Of a stretch of DNA of 64,000 nt, positions 34,655 through 44,538 are shown in pieces. The position numbers and the translations under genes are program-made. Position 1 is the first letter of the stretch; each line of letters opens with the position of its first letter. The notes beneath the pieces were generated by a model. That model saw only the letters and a program-made list of their open reading frames with translations, was not told the DNA's origin and ran no database searches. Source of the stretch: Simplicispira hankyongi (GTDB taxonomy: Bacteria > Pseudomonadota > Gammaproteobacteria > Burkholderiales > Burkholderiaceae_C); assembly GCF_003570885.1 (NCBI RefSeq), contig NZ_QXJC01000001.1, forward strand, positions 186,001 to 250,000, given 5' to 3'.

Positions 34655-36733
34655 TCAACCTGCGTGGAACTTCACCACCAGCGGCACGATGAGCAGCGCC
34701 ACGATGTTGATGATCTTGATCAGCGGGTTCACGGCCGGACCAGCGGTGTCTTTGTAGGGGTCGCCCACAGTGTCGCCGGTCACAGCGGCCTTGTGCGCCT
34801 CAGAGCCCTTGCCGCCGTGGTGGCCGTCTTCAATATACTTCTTGGCATTGTCCCAGGCACCGCCCCCGGTGCACATGGAAATGGCGACGAACAGGCCAGT
34901 CACGATCGTGCCCATCAGCAGGCCGCCAAGCGCTTTGGGGCCGAGCAGCAGGCCGACCAGAATCGGCACCACCACTGGCAGCAGGCTGGGGACGACCATT
35001 TCCTTGATGGCGGCTGTCGTGAGCATGTCGACGGCCTTGCCGTACTCGGGCTTGGCCGTGCCTTCCATGATGCCCTTGATGTCGCGGAACTGGCGGCGCA
35101 CTTCCACCACCACGGCGCCGGCGGCGCGGCCCACCGCTTCCATCGCCATGGCACCGAACAGGTAGGGAATCAGGCCGCCGATGAACAGGCCGATGATGAC
35201 CATCGGATCGCTCAGGTTGAAGTCGATCGCCTGGCCGTGGCTTGCAAGCTTGTGGGTGTAGTCGGCAAACAGCACCAGCGCGGCAAGGCCAGCCGAACCG
35301 ATGGCGTAGCCCTTGGTCACGGCCTTGGTGGTGTTGCCCACGGCGTCCAGCGGGTCGGTAATGTCGCGCACGCTGCTGGGCATCTCGGCCATTTCGGCAA
35401 TGCCGCCGGCGTTGTCGGTGATGGGCCCGTAGGCGTCGAGCGCGACCACGATACCGGCCATGCTGAGCATCGACGTGGCCGCCACGGCAATCCCGAACAA
35501 GCCGGCGAGCGAGTACGACACCAGGATGGCGGCGCAGACAAAGATCACCGGCCACGCGGTGGAACGCATGGATACGCCCAGGCCGGCAATGATGTTGGTG
35601 CCGTGGCCGGTGGTGGATGCCTGCGCGATGTGCTGCACCGGCTTGTACTGCGTGCCGGTGTAGTACTCGGTGATCCAGACCAGGGCTGCTGTCAGCACCA
35701 GGCCGGTGGCGCAGGCGCCAAAGAGCTTCATCTGCGCACCCGTGCCGCCCAGGGCGTTGTCCGGGATGATCCAAGTGGTGACGAAGTAAAAGGCAATGAG
35801 CGAGAGCACGCCGGCAATCGCCAGGCCCTTGTACAGCGCCGGCATTACGTTCTTCATGCCAGGCGAGGCCTTGACGAAGAAACAGCCGATGATGGAAGCC
35901 ACGATGGACACGGCGCCCAGCGCCAGAGGGTACATCACGGCGTTGACCGGAGCGGCCGTCAGCATCAGCGCGCCCAGCACCATGGTGGCAATCAAGGTCA
36001 CGGCGTAGGTTTCAAACAGGTCGGCGGCCATGCCGGCGCAGTCGCCCACGTTGTCGCCCACGTTGTCGGCAATCACGGCCGGGTTGCGCGGGTCGTCCTC
36101 GGGGATGCCCGCCTCGACCTTGCCCACCAGGTCGGCGCCGACGTCAGCACCCTTGGTGAAGATGCCGCCGCCCAGTCGGGCGAAGATGGAGATCAGCGAT
36201 GAGCCGAAGGCAAAACCGATCAGCGGGTTGAGCAGGCCGGCGAGCGACTTGTCGGCCACTGGGTTGCTGCCCACCAGGAACCAGTAAAAGCCAGTGACGC
36301 CCAGCAGCCCCAGGCCCACCACCAGCATGCCGGTGATGGCGCCGCCGCGGAAAGCGACGTCGAGCGCCGCGCCAATGCCCTGCGTGGCAGCCTGTGCCGT
36401 GCGCACGTTGGCGCGCACCGACACGTTCATGCCGATGAAGCCGCAGGCGCCCGAGAGCACGGCGCCAATGACAAAGCCAACGGCCGTTTTGCCGTCAAGG
36501 AAAACGCCAATGAGAATGGCGAGTACCACGCCGACGATGGCAATGGTCTTGTACTGACGTGCCAGGTAGGCGGCGGCGCCGGCCTGAATGGCGGCGGCAA
36601 TCTCCTGCATACGGGGGTTGCCGGGGTCTTTGCCCAGAATCCAGCTGCGGGCCCAGAAGCCGTAGGCTACGGCAATCAGGCCACAGATGAGGGCAAGGAT
36701 GAGGGGGAAATTCGACGCTGTGGTTCCAGCCAT
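34655..36733 (-). CDS. hppA: HppA: membrane-bound proton-pumping pyrophosphatase, K+-independent type
   Basis: 692 residues with about 16 membrane helices. The pyrophosphate-binding motif [20 protein letters not shown] and the second acidic motif [18 protein letters not shown] are complete. The position that separates K+-dependent from K+-independent enzymes reads [10 protein letters not shown], with Lys, pointing to the K+-independent H+-pump class. It couples PPi hydrolysis to proton export at the inner membrane. Divergent from ppa, the soluble pyrophosphatase, with 206 bp between; closed by a TTCG terminator. Confidence 0.95.
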   Translation of the reverse strand: MAGTTASNFPLILALICGLIAVAYGFWARSWILGKDPGNPRMQEIAAAIQAGAAAYLARQYKTIAIVGVVLAILIGVFLDGKTAVGFVIGAVLSGACGFIGMNVSVRANVRTAQAATQGIGAALDVAFRGGAITGMLVVGLGLLGVTGFYWFLVGSNPVADKSLAGLLNPLIGFAFGSSLISIFARLGGGIFTKGADVGADLVGKVEAGIPEDDPRNPAVIADNVGDNVGDCAGMAADLFETYAVTLIATMVLGALMLTAAPVNAVMYPLALGAVSIVASIIGCFFVKASPGMKNVMPALYKGLAIAGVLSLIAFYFVTTWIIPDNALGGTGAQMKLFGACATGLVLTAALVWITEYYTGTQYKPVQHIAQASTTGHGTNIIAGLGVSMRSTAWPVIFVCAAILVSYSLAGLFGIAVAATSMLSMAGIVVALDAYGPITDNAGGIAEMAEMPSSVRDITDPLDAVGNTTKAVTKGYAIGSAGLAALVLFADYTHKLASHGQAIDFNLSDPMVIIGLFIGGLIPYLFGAMAMEAVGRAAGAVVVEVRRQFRDIKGIMEGTAKPEYGKAVDMLTTAAIKEMVVPSLLPVVVPILVGLLLGPKALGGLLMGTIVTGLFVAISMCTGGGAWDNAKKYIEDGHHGGKGSEAHKAAVTGDTVGDPYKDTAGPAVNPLIKIINIVALLIVPLVVKFHAG

Positions 36734-36939
36734 TCTTATTGCTCCAGGGTGTTGTTTCGCACGGAAGGAGACTCAACGCATGGGGAGGGTCTCCGCTGCG
36801 TTGCTTCCTCGTGCTCCTCTCCTGGAGACGATTGGCCAACTTCGACAATTTACTCCCAAAACACGGCGTGAAAGCCGGGTGCAAGGGGTCGGTTGGTAAA
36901 ATCAGGGTTAGTCACTAGTCTTCCAACTGAAAAACAACC

Positions 36940-37476
36940 ATGTCCCTCAATAGCGTCACACCCGGCAAGAATGTTCCTGAATCCTTCAACGTGGTCATCG
37001 AGATTCCCATGGATTCCGACCCCATCAAGTACGAAGTGGACAAGGAATCGGGAGCGATCTTTGTTGACCGTTTCATGACGACGGCCATGTACTACCCATC
37101 GAACTACGGCTATGTGCCCCAGACCCTCAGCGGCGACGGCGATCCGGTAGACGTGCTGGTCATCACGCCGTACCCGCTGCACCCCGGCGTTGTCGTGCCC
37201 TGCCGTGCGTTGGGCATCTTGAAGATGGAAGACGAAGCCGGCATCGACGGCAAGGTGTTGGCCGTGCCCACCAACAAGGTGCTGGCGATGTATTCGGCCT
37301 GGAAAAATATCGAGGATGTGAACCCCGCGCGCCTCAAGGCCCTGAGCCACTTCTTTGAGCACTACAAAGATCTGGAAGAAGGCAAATGGGTCAAGGTGCT
37401 GGGCTGGGAAGGCATTGAATCGGCGCACAAGGAAATCATCGAAGGCCTGGCCAACTATGCCAAGGCCCACGGCTGA
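36940..37476 (+). CDS. ppa: Ppa: soluble inorganic pyrophosphatase (family I)
   Basis: 178 residues, normal for the bacterial hexameric enzyme. Metal- and substrate-binding blocks: [46 protein letters not shown] (the DxDPxD signature), and the C-terminal [10 protein letters not shown]. Hydrolyses PPi from biosynthetic reactions in the cytosol. Divergent from hppA; ends at a strong terminator. Confidence 0.96.
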   Translation: MSLNSVTPGKNVPESFNVVIEIPMDSDPIKYEVDKESGAIFVDRFMTTAMYYPSNYGYVPQTLSGDGDPVDVLVITPYPLHPGVVVPCRALGILKMEDEAGIDGKVLAVPTNKVLAMYSAWKNIEDVNPARLKALSHFFEHYKDLEEGKWVKVLGWEGIESAHKEIIEGLANYAKAHG

Positions 37477-37515
37477 GATCGCTCGATTCTTGACAGGCGC
37501 CTGACGGCACGCCTG

Positions 37516-37552
37516 CAAAAGCACGCCCACCGCATGGTGCGCGTGCTTTTTT
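37516..37552 (+). terminator. Rho-independent terminator after ppa
   Basis: AAAAGCACGC (37517-37526) and GCGTGCTTTTTT (37541-37552) form a 10 bp stem with a 14-base loop ending in T6, about 40 bp past the ppa stop. Confidence 0.8.
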
Positions 37553-37669
37553 GATGGATTACCCGATGCAGCTTCGGGTAGGGCGGGGCTAGACTGGACA
37601 AATTGTTACCACTTCGGGCCCGGCGAACTTGCGAGACCAGCGCATGCAAGCGGACAGGGCTTTGCTTCC

Positions 37670-39442
37670 ATGACCTTCCTTCGCTTTTCCAACCTGCGCA
37701 TCGGAACCAAGCTTGCCGCGGGCTTTTTCGTGGTCGTATTGCTGACATTGGCACTTGGCGCGGTGTCACTGGTGCAGCTCGCGCGCATGCAGGCTCAGAC
37801 ACAGGAGCTTGCCAATCGCCTGATGCCCAGCGTAGACCAGGCAGGCCAATTGCGCGTGCTTATCAACCGTATGCGGCGTGCGGAGGCTGGCTTGATCACA
37901 GCACGCAATACCGACGAGGTGACGGCCCTGGTGCAGCAGATTGGTGCGCGAGCCAGTGACATGGGCAAGCTCGACAAGCGGCTCCAGGTGCTGATGTCGA
38001 GCCCCCAGGAAGTCACTGCTTTTGGCCAATACGCCGAGCAAATGGCAGCCTACCTGAAAGTGCAAGCCGATCTGCTTGATATTGCCAAGGGCATCGATTT
38101 CACGACGGCCGAGATGGTCGAGATGACGTCGCGCGCGCTGGAAGACAAGTACGCGGGCGAATCGGCCAAGAGCTTTGCGGCTGCAGATGAAGCGCTTGGC
38201 CGACTGTCGAATGTCGCCGCCGCCTCGGCGGATGCAGCGCAGTTGCGCGCCGGATTGGTGTTCGCGAATGCACGGGTGGCGGTTGCCGTGGCCCTGGGTC
38301 TTTGCGTCGTGCTGGCCGTGGTGTTCGCCGTGCTCATCGCTCGCAGTGTCTCGCGTCCCGCTGCGCAGGCGGTGGCGGCGGCGCGCGCCATGGCAGCGGG
38401 GAATCTGGCGGAAGCGATCCCGGCAGGAGGCAAAGACGAAATGGGTCAGCTGCTCGCTGCGCTGACAGAAATGCGCGCCAATCTCGCGCGTGTCGTGGCC
38501 AGTGTGCGCAGCGGGTCGGAGGGAGTGGCTGCGGCAAGCTCTCAGATCGCCTCGGGCAACCACGATCTGTCCGCCAGAACGGAGCAGCAGGCCAGCGCCC
38601 TGGAAGAAACCTCGGCTTCCATGGAGGAGCTTGGCTCGACTGTGCGGCAGAACGCCGACAGCGCGCGGCAGGCCAACCAGCTGGCGCAGAGCGCATCGCA
38701 GACGGCTGTGCAGGGCGGTGAAGTGGTCGCCCAGGTGGTGCAAGCCATGCAAGGCATCAACAGCAGCAGCGCCAAGATTGGCGACATCATCGGCGTCATT
38801 GACGGTATTGCGTTTCAGACCAATATCCTGGCACTCAATGCCGCCGTGGAAGCCGCCCGTGCGGGCGAGCAAGGCCGAGGGTTTGCCGTGGTGGCGAGCG
38901 AGGTGCGCAGCCTGGCGGGCCGCAGCGCCGATGCTGCCAAGGAGATCAAGGCCTTGATCGGCGCCAGCAGCGAACAAGTGGAGCAAGGCAGGCAATGGGC
39001 CGACAAGGCCGGCACCGCCATGACGGGCGTGGTGGACGCCATCCGGCGCGTGAGCGATATCGTCGGCGAGATCACTGCCGCCAGCAGCGAACAAAGCGAG
39101 GGTGTCTCGCAGGTCGGTGAGGCCGTCACGCAAATGGACCAGGCGACGCAGCAAAACGCTGCTTTGGTCGAGCAGATGGCCGCCGCCGCCAGCAGCCTCA
39201 AAGCACAGGCCGGCGAGCTGGTACAGGCCGTGGCGGTGTTTCAACTCGCGCCTGGGGGGCAAGGCGGCAAAGCACCCGTAGCCACGCCGTTTCTCCAGGC
39301 AGCTCGGCCCAAGGGGCCAGGGCGTACCGAAGAATCGCCGCCGCCTTCTCAAAAGGCCAAGGCTGTGCTTGCCCCGATCCCGACTGCGGGGCCCGCCGCG
39401 CGCATCGCGGGAGCATCGAGCGGCGAGTGGGAATCTTTCTGA
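37670..39442 (+). CDS. Methyl-accepting chemotaxis protein (helical periplasmic sensor)
   Basis: 590 residues. First membrane helix about 16-36, a periplasmic four-helix-bundle type sensor (about 37-205: [20 protein letters not shown]), second helix about 208-228 ([20 protein letters not shown]), HAMP domain, then the MCP signalling hairpin with the tip EGQGRGF-type sequence [20 protein letters not shown]. It ends in GEWESF, a pentapeptide like the CheR/CheB docking tail (NWETF). Ligand unknown. Followed by a second receptor gene with a very similar signalling domain. Confidence 0.94.
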   Translation: MTFLRFSNLRIGTKLAAGFFVVVLLTLALGAVSLVQLARMQAQTQELANRLMPSVDQAGQLRVLINRMRRAEAGLITARNTDEVTALVQQIGARASDMGKLDKRLQVLMSSPQEVTAFGQYAEQMAAYLKVQADLLDIAKGIDFTTAEMVEMTSRALEDKYAGESAKSFAAADEALGRLSNVAAASADAAQLRAGLVFANARVAVAVALGLCVVLAVVFAVLIARSVSRPAAQAVAAARAMAAGNLAEAIPAGGKDEMGQLLAALTEMRANLARVVASVRSGSEGVAAASSQIASGNHDLSARTEQQASALEETSASMEELGSTVRQNADSARQANQLAQSASQTAVQGGEVVAQVVQAMQGINSSSAKIGDIIGVIDGIAFQTNILALNAAVEAARAGEQGRGFAVVASEVRSLAGRSADAAKEIKALIGASSEQVEQGRQWADKAGTAMTGVVDAIRRVSDIVGEITAASSEQSEGVSQVGEAVTQMDQATQQNAALVEQMAAAASSLKAQAGELVQAVAVFQLAPGGQGGKAPVATPFLQAARPKGPGRTEESPPPSQKAKAVLAPIPTAGPAARIAGASSGEWESF

Positions 39443-39815
39443 CACGCTGGAATTTTTGTTGAAATTCTTCGATTGCGCTTTTCTGTATTAGATTTATAGC
39501 TATAAATGTTATAGCGCTATTCGGTGGATCGGTGCTGTACACGGTTGCGGCGGTTGCGGCGCAAGCCACGGACTTGGGCCCCCGAAGTGCAGGCGTCTGT
39601 TCTCCAGGCACCCGATTCGAAGTCCGCTTTCAGTTCTCCGCTTTCACGGGCTTGCCGGGTATGGCGCTCCCGGCCGGCACTCGCTGTGTTCTACAAAGAA
39701 AGTGCCGCGACAGGGTCGTCAGCTTGACACGTGAACACGTTCTAAAGCCAGCAAGCGTTGCCGCCAAGAGGTAGGATCACAGCGTCCATTCAAGCCGAAC
39801 TACAAGGGGCTCACC
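39443..39815. other. 373 bp gene-free stretch between two chemoreceptor genes
   Basis: The left part is A/T-rich and contains a perfect 16 bp palindrome ATTTATAGCTATAAAT (39492-39507) followed by ATAGCGCTAT (39511-39520), apparently a partial AGCGCTT repeat. The rest is GC-rich with no convincing gene. It presumably holds the promoter of the second receptor gene. Confidence 0.5.
39487..39525 (-). repeat. AGCGCTT hairpin repeat, copy 6 (partial)
   Basis: On the minus strand AATAGCGCTATAACATT then TATAGCTATAAAT: one stem arm and the AGCTATNAAA tail are recognisable; the second arm is missing. Confidence 0.4.
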
Positions 39816-41564
39816 ATGACCGTATTCAAACAGCTCAGTATTTCACGGCGCCTCACAGGACTCGTGGTATTTGCCTTGCTGGCCATGCTGGTGCTCGCTG
39901 GGGTCCTCATGGTGTCCGAGCGCAGCCTGATCATGCACGAGCGTGAGAACAGCGTGCGCCAGGCGGTGGAAACCGCCTATGGCGTGATTGCCCACTTTCA
40001 GGAGCAGGCGAGCAAGGGAGCCATGACGGAAGACGAGGCCAAACAGCGTGCCAAGGACGCGGTGCGCGCGCTGCGCTACAGCGGCACCGAATATTTTTGG
40101 ATCAACGACATGCATCCAACCATGCTGATGCACCCGATCAGCACCAAGTTGGAGGGGCAAGATCTCAGTGGCAACAAGGATCCCACGGGCAAGTTTCTTT
40201 TTGTGGAATTTGTCAATACGGTGAAGCAAAACGGCTCCGGCTTTGTCAACTATATGTGGCCCAAGCCGGGGAGCACTGACCCAGTGGCAAAGGTTTCTTT
40301 TGTGAAAGGTTTTGCACCTTGGGGCTGGATTGTGGGCTCCGGGGTCTATGTGGACACGGTGCAGGTGACGTTCATGGGCCGTGTGCGCGAGGCCGCGGCG
40401 ATTGCCTTGGCCCTGGCCTTGGTTCTGGGGCTGATCGGTTGGTGGGCCACGCGTAGCATCCTGACGCAATTGGGGGGTGAGCCCGAGTTGCTCAATTCCA
40501 TTACCAAACGCATCTCCGAGGGTGACCTGGCGGTGGAGATTCCTCCTGCCGATGAACGCAGCGTCCTGCATGGCATAGAAGCCATGCGAGGCAGCGTGGT
40601 GCGCATCGTGACACGGGTGCGCGAGGGCTCGGAGAGCGTGGCAATCGCAAGCGCTGAAATCGCCCAGGGCAACCACGATTTGTCAGCGCGGACGGAGCAG
40701 CAGGCCAGCGCACTCGAAGAAACGGCGGCTTCCATGGAAGAGCTTGGAAGCACCGTGCGCCAGAATGCCGACAACGCCCGCCAGGCCAACCAACTGGCCG
40801 TGAGCGCATCCGGCGTCGCGCAGCAGGGCGGTGAGACGGTCGCTCAGGTGGTTGAAACCATGAAGGGCATCAACGACAGCAGCCGCAAGATTGCCGACAT
40901 CATTGGTGTCATTGATGGCATTGCCTTCCAGACCAACATCTTGGCGCTGAACGCGGCGGTCGAGGCCGCTCGGGCCGGCGAGCAAGGCCGCGGCTTTGCC
41001 GTGGTGGCCAGCGAAGTGCGCAGCCTGGCAGGCCGCAGCGCGGACGCGGCCAAGGAAATCAAGGCGCTGATTTCCGCCAGCGTCGAGCGTGTCGAGCAAG
41101 GTAACGAACAGGTCGGCAAGGCCGGTGCCACGATGAACGAGGTCGTGGCCGCGATCCGCCGCGTGACCGATATCGTCGGGGAGATCAGCGCTGCCAGCAG
41201 CGAGCAGAGCTCCGGTGTCTCGCAAGTCGGCGAGGCGGTCACGCAAATGGACCAGGCCACCCAGCAGAATGCGGCGCTGGTCGAACAGATGGCTGCTGCG
41301 GCCAGCAGCCTCAAGGGGCAGGCGGACGACTTGGTGCAGTCCGTGGCGGTGTTTCGGCTTGCGGCCGGTAGCACCGTTGCCCGTGCGCCGATGGCCCCGC
41401 CAGTGCGCAAGGCCACACCGGTCGTTACAGCGCCCCAGCCCAAAGCTCAGACACGCATTCCTGCCAAACCGGTGGCACGGACCTCTGTCGCGGCGCCAGC
41501 GCCCAAGCCTGCAAAGCCCGCCAAAGGCGCAGCGGAGGCGGACGATGAATGGGAGTCGTTCTAG
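39816..41564 (+). CDS. Methyl-accepting chemotaxis protein with single Cache (sCache_2) sensor
   Basis: 582 residues. First helix about 13-33, a periplasmic sCache_2 domain about 40-185 with the family motif [17 protein letters not shown] and [31 protein letters not shown], second helix about 190-212, HAMP, and an MCP signalling domain nearly identical over long stretches to the preceding receptor ([40 protein letters not shown]). Ends in DEWESF, a CheR/CheB docking tail. Cache_2 domains of this kind often bind small organic acids; ligand unknown. Confidence 0.94.
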   Translation: MTVFKQLSISRRLTGLVVFALLAMLVLAGVLMVSERSLIMHERENSVRQAVETAYGVIAHFQEQASKGAMTEDEAKQRAKDAVRALRYSGTEYFWINDMHPTMLMHPISTKLEGQDLSGNKDPTGKFLFVEFVNTVKQNGSGFVNYMWPKPGSTDPVAKVSFVKGFAPWGWIVGSGVYVDTVQVTFMGRVREAAAIALALALVLGLIGWWATRSILTQLGGEPELLNSITKRISEGDLAVEIPPADERSVLHGIEAMRGSVVRIVTRVREGSESVAIASAEIAQGNHDLSARTEQQASALEETAASMEELGSTVRQNADNARQANQLAVSASGVAQQGGETVAQVVETMKGINDSSRKIADIIGVIDGIAFQTNILALNAAVEAARAGEQGRGFAVVASEVRSLAGRSADAAKEIKALISASVERVEQGNEQVGKAGATMNEVVAAIRRVTDIVGEISAASSEQSSGVSQVGEAVTQMDQATQQNAALVEQMAAAASSLKGQADDLVQSVAVFRLAAGSTVARAPMAPPVRKATPVVTAPQPKAQTRIPAKPVARTSVAAPAPKPAKPAKGAAEADDEWESF

Positions 41565-41584
41565 GCGTTTTCTGCCTGAAAAGT

Positions 41585-41637
41585 GCTTCTAGCGCTTTTC
41601 AGGTATGCGACTACAGCTATTGAATAAATAGCAGAAT
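41585..41637 (+). repeat. AGCGCTT hairpin repeat, copy 7
   Basis: CTTCTAGCGCTTTTCAGG, then GCGACTACAGCTATTGAATA and AATAGCAG: box, first arm and tail are clear; the second arm is reduced to GCG. Lies between the second receptor gene and the 3' end of nsrR. Confidence 0.6.
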
Positions 41638-41656
41638 AGAGGGTTGCTCTGCGCCG

Positions 41657-42139
41657 TTAACCGCGTGCCGGAACGGCTGCTGCAGGCGTACGCCGCGACA
41701 GGCTGATGATGGTGGGTGCGCCTATGGGCTGCGCAGCGTCTTCTGAGACCAGGTCGGCGAGCGTGGCGCCATCGAGTTCGCTCAGGTATGAGGCCAGCGC
41801 GCGCTGAAAGAGTTTTTTCAAACGGCAGGCGGGGCTCAGGCGGCAGGTGTTGGAGTTTTCGTCGAAGCATTCGACCATGCGAAAGTCACTTTCGCACCAG
41901 CGCACGACTGCGCCTATGCCGATCGCAGAGGGTTCGAGCAGCAGGCGTACACCACCGCCACGGCCGCGGGTGGTTTCAAGCAGGCCATGGCGCGCCAAGT
42001 CGTTGACGATCTTCATCAGATGGTTTTTCGACAGCGTATGGCTTTTCGCCAGCTCGGCGATGGTCACGCGTCTTTCTCGGTGCTGTGCGCAGTACATCAG
42101 TACGCGCAAGGTGTAATCGGTATAGCTGGCAAGACGCAT
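41657..42139 (-). CDS. nsrR: NsrR-type Rrf2 family regulator (nitric-oxide-sensing Fe-S repressor)
   Basis: 160 residues from ATG 42139, where Rrf2 proteins begin (MRLASYTDYTLRVLMYCA). Winged helix: VTIAELAKSHTLSKNHLMKI, LLETTRGRGGGVRL. Three cysteines at 91, 99 and 105 (ECFDENSNTC, SPACRL) match the NsrR cluster ligands, with spacing typical of NsrR rather than IscR. NsrR represses NO-response genes until NO destroys its Fe-S cluster. Divergent from nnrS with a 23 bp near-palindrome between that fits the NsrR box, so it probably controls itself and nnrS. Confidence 0.88.
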   Translation of the reverse strand: MRLASYTDYTLRVLMYCAQHRERRVTIAELAKSHTLSKNHLMKIVNDLARHGLLETTRGRGGGVRLLLEPSAIGIGAVVRWCESDFRMVECFDENSNTCRLSPACRLKKLFQRALASYLSELDGATLADLVSEDAAQPIGAPTIISLSRRTPAAAVPARG

Positions 42140-42186
42140 GGTGGGCTGAAAGGCACAGGCAGTTGATAAAAATCGCCATGCACCGT

Positions 42187-42209
42187 AAGATACATATAAA
42201 ATGCATCTT
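42187..42209. promoter_or_regulatory. NsrR box between nsrR and nnrS
   Basis: AAGATACATAT (42187-42197), one central A, AAATGCATCTT (42199-42209): arms match as inverted copies at 8 of 11 positions, and TAAGAT/ATCTTA extends the symmetry. This resembles the NsrR operator (AAGATGYATTT and its complement). Lies 48-70 bp from each start codon. Confidence 0.75.
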
Positions 42210-42257
42210 ATAACCGAGACCGCTGCAACGCAAGAGCATCTAGTCAATACCGAACCC

Positions 42258-43469
42258 ATGAAAACTACCCTTCCTCCCTTGGTCGGCGCTGGTGCCAAGG
42301 CGCCTGCCAAAAAAGCCTTGTACGGCTGGCCGGTGCTGCGCCTGGGTTTTCGCCCTTTTTATATCGTTGCGGCAGCCCTGGCCTGCGTCGCAGTACCGCT
42401 GTGGGTGGCGGCCATGCTGGGCGCCGTCACACTGCACCTCGCGGTGCCGCCGATGCTGTGGCATGCACATGAAATGCTGCTGGGTTTTGCGACCGGCGTC
42501 ATCATGGGCTTCCTGCTGACGGCGGTGAAAGCCTGGACCGGGCTGCAAACGCCTCGTGGTGCGCCACTGGGCGCCCTGGTGCTGCTCTGGCTGGCAGCGC
42601 GGGTCGCCGCCTGGGTGGCTCCGTACCCGGTGTATGCCGCGCTTGATGTGGTGCTGCTGCCGATTGTGGCCATCATCATGGTGCGGGTGTTGCTGCGCGC
42701 TGGCAACAAGCGCAACCTGCCATTGGCGGGCATTTTGATTCTGTTGTCCCTGGCGAATCTGGCGTTTCACCTTTCGGTCATGGGTCTGGTGCCGTTTCAG
42801 CCCTCCAGCGCGCTGTATGCGGCGCTTGGGCTGATCGTGATGGTCGAATGCGTGATGGCGGGCCGGGTGATTCCGGCATTCACGATGAGCGTGAACCCGG
42901 GGTTGAAAATCACCGTGCCGAAATGGCTGGAACGCAGCGCATTGGCCTGCACGGCCGTGGGGCTGGCGCTGTGGGTGTTTGCGCCGGCAGGCTGGCTCAC
43001 CTTTGCCGTGCTGGCCGCCGCCGCCGCCTTGCAGTTGGCGCGCATGCTCCACTGGCAGACACTGGCGACGCGCACGCGGCCGATTCTCTGGATTCTGCAT
43101 GCCGCATACGCATGGATTCCGTTAGGCCTGGCCTTGCTGGCGCTGGCCCAGCCAGGCTGGGTGTTGGTGTCGCTTGGGGTGCATGCGCTGGCGGTGGGCG
43201 CCACGGGTGGTCTCATCATTGGCATGGTGACGCGCACTGCGCGTGGACACACGGGCCGGCCATTGCAGGCATCGCGCGCCGAGGTGCTGGCCTATGTGCT
43301 GGTCATGGCGGCTGCCGTGCTGCGCGTGCTGGTGCCGCTGGTGGCACCGCAGTGGTACACGCATGCGCTGGTGTGTGCGGCCACGGCCTGGACGACCGCG
43401 TTTGTGATTTACCTCGTGATGTACGTTCCCTGGCTGACGAACACCCGGCTCGATGGCAAGGACGGCTGA
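42258..43469 (+). CDS. nnrS: NnrS family membrane protein (nitric oxide tolerance)
   Basis: 403 residues from ATG 42258; an in-frame ATG at 42201 lies inside the NsrR box and is unlikely. About twelve hydrophobic helices. Family signatures: PVLRLGFRPFYIVAAALACV at the N-terminus, PPMLWHAHEMLLGFATGVIM, TAVKAWTGLQTPRGAPL, and GGLIIGMVTRTARGHTGRPL near the end. NnrS proteins bind haem and copper and help cells withstand NO stress, without being NO reductases. Controlled by the adjacent NsrR box. Confidence 0.93.
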   Translation: MKTTLPPLVGAGAKAPAKKALYGWPVLRLGFRPFYIVAAALACVAVPLWVAAMLGAVTLHLAVPPMLWHAHEMLLGFATGVIMGFLLTAVKAWTGLQTPRGAPLGALVLLWLAARVAAWVAPYPVYAALDVVLLPIVAIIMVRVLLRAGNKRNLPLAGILILLSLANLAFHLSVMGLVPFQPSSALYAALGLIVMVECVMAGRVIPAFTMSVNPGLKITVPKWLERSALACTAVGLALWVFAPAGWLTFAVLAAAAALQLARMLHWQTLATRTRPILWILHAAYAWIPLGLALLALAQPGWVLVSLGVHALAVGATGGLIIGMVTRTARGHTGRPLQASRAEVLAYVLVMAAAVLRVLVPLVAPQWYTHALVCAATAWTTAFVIYLVMYVPWLTNTRLDGKDG

Positions 43470-43491
43470 TCGGCTTGTTTTTCTTTTCCTT

Positions 43492-43593
43492 AGGACTTGC
43501 GCAAAATTGTTCCAGCAAGGCGCTCTGACGCAGACAGTGCAAGCGCACGGCAAGGAAGAGCAACGCTGCTGGGGCGATTTTGCGTAAATCCTG
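43492..43593. repeat. MITE-like element of about 100 bp between nnrS and DUF2249 gene
   Basis: Left end AGGACTTGCGCAAAAT (43492-43507) and right end ATTTTGCGTAAATCCT (43577-43592) are inverted copies differing at 2 of 16 positions. The 7-mer TTCCTTA flanks the element on both sides (43486-43492 and 43594-43600), a possible target-site duplication. No coding capacity. I recall similar GGACTTACGCAAAA-ended repeats in other comamonads, but could not check. Confidence 0.6.
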
Positions 43594-43632
43594 TTCCTTA
43601 TTCTCTTGTTGAAACCCTGAAGAAAGGCTCCC

Positions 43633-43926
43633 ATGCTTCCTACCCAATCGCCCGTGATTGATGTTCGTGAAATTCCCCCGCCGCAGCGCCACTCGACCAT
43701 TTTTGGCCGTTTTGACGAGTTGCTGCCTGGCGAAGCCGTACAAATCATCAGCGACCACGACCCGCGCCCGCTGCGCCACCAGTTCGATTCGCGCACGCCA
43801 GGCCAGTTTCAGTGGGCCTACCTTCAATCTGGACCCGACCAGTGGCGCGTGCTGATCAGCAAGCTGGAGATGCCGGAAGATGCGGAAGAGCACTCCTGCT
43901 GCTCGGGCGGCGCTTGCGGCGGCTGA
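43633..43926 (+). CDS. DUF2249 domain protein
   Basis: 97 residues. DUF2249 core: VIDVREIPPPQRHSTIFGRF, DELLPGEAVQIISDHDPRPL, RHQFDSRTPGQFQWAYLQSG. The fold is SirA/TusA-like. The C-terminal tail SCCSGGACGG has three cysteines, which could bind metal or an Fe-S cluster. DUF2249 proteins often occur with NnrS, hemerythrin-like or denitrification genes, as here. Function not established. A MITE-like element separates it from nnrS, and it ends at a bidirectional terminator shared with sufT. Confidence 0.85.
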   Translation: MLPTQSPVIDVREIPPPQRHSTIFGRFDELLPGEAVQIISDHDPRPLRHQFDSRTPGQFQWAYLQSGPDQWRVLISKLEMPEDAEEHSCCSGGACGG

Positions 43927-43941
43927 GAAACGTTTCAGGAA

Positions 43942-43974
43942 TAAAAAAGGCGCCCCTGAGGCGCCTTTTTTATT
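43942..43974. terminator. Bidirectional Rho-independent terminator between DUF2249 gene and sufT
   Basis: AAAAAAGGCGCC-CCTGA-GGCGCCTTTTTTATT: 12 bp including A and T runs on both sides, so it works for both convergent genes. Confidence 0.88.
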
Positions 43975-43989
43975 GGGGACTGTCTGTGT

Positions 43990-44538
43990 TTACATGCCCA
44001 TGGACAACATGGCTGCTTCCGACATGCGCGAGCGGTCCCAGGGCGGGTCGAACACCATGTTGACGGTGATCTCGCCGACGCGCGGGATCGCCAGCACCTT
44101 GTCGCACACCTCATCGGCAATTGCCTCGCCCATGCCACAGCCGGGCGCGGTGAGCGTCATGTCGATGAGCGCGCGCACATCGCCGCCTTCCATGGGTTCC
44201 AGGTCACAGCGGTAGACGAGGCCCAAGTCCACGATGTTGACCGGAATCTCCGGGTCGTAGCAGGTCTTGAGGGTGTTCCAGATCAGGCCGCTGACATCGT
44301 CAATTTCAACGTTCTCGGGGTGTTCGACTTCGGCGGGCGGCTCCTTGCCAATGGCGTCGGCATCACTCCCCTTGAGGCGCACCAACTGGCCCTCGACGAC
44401 CAGGGTGAAGTTGGAGCCCAGCGCCTGGGTCACCTGGGCCCAGAGCCCGCTGGGCAAATCCATGGGTGTGCCATCAGGGATGCGCTCGACCGTCACAGGC
44501 CGATTAATCAGCACGTCTTCGCGCATGCGTTTCATCAT
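43990..44538 (-). CDS. sufT: SufT: Fe-S cluster assembly accessory protein (MIP18/DUF59 family)
   Basis: 182 residues from ATG 44538, with AGGAGA 7-12 bp upstream and overlap with the sufU stop. The C-terminal DUF59 domain is clear: YDPEIPVNIVDLGLVYRCDL, LIDMTLTAPGCGMGEAIADE (with the conserved cysteine), and VNMVFDPPWDRSRMSEAAM. The N-terminal 80 residues are the extension typical of proteobacterial SufT (PDGTPMDLPSGLWAQVTQAL). SufT assists Fe-S protein maturation, especially at high demand. Last gene of sufBCDSUT. Confidence 0.92.
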   Translation of the reverse strand: MMKRMREDVLINRPVTVERIPDGTPMDLPSGLWAQVTQALGSNFTLVVEGQLVRLKGSDADAIGKEPPAEVEHPENVEIDDVSGLIWNTLKTCYDPEIPVNIVDLGLVYRCDLEPMEGGDVRALIDMTLTAPGCGMGEAIADEVCDKVLAIPRVGEITVNMVFDPPWDRSRMSEAAMLSMGM

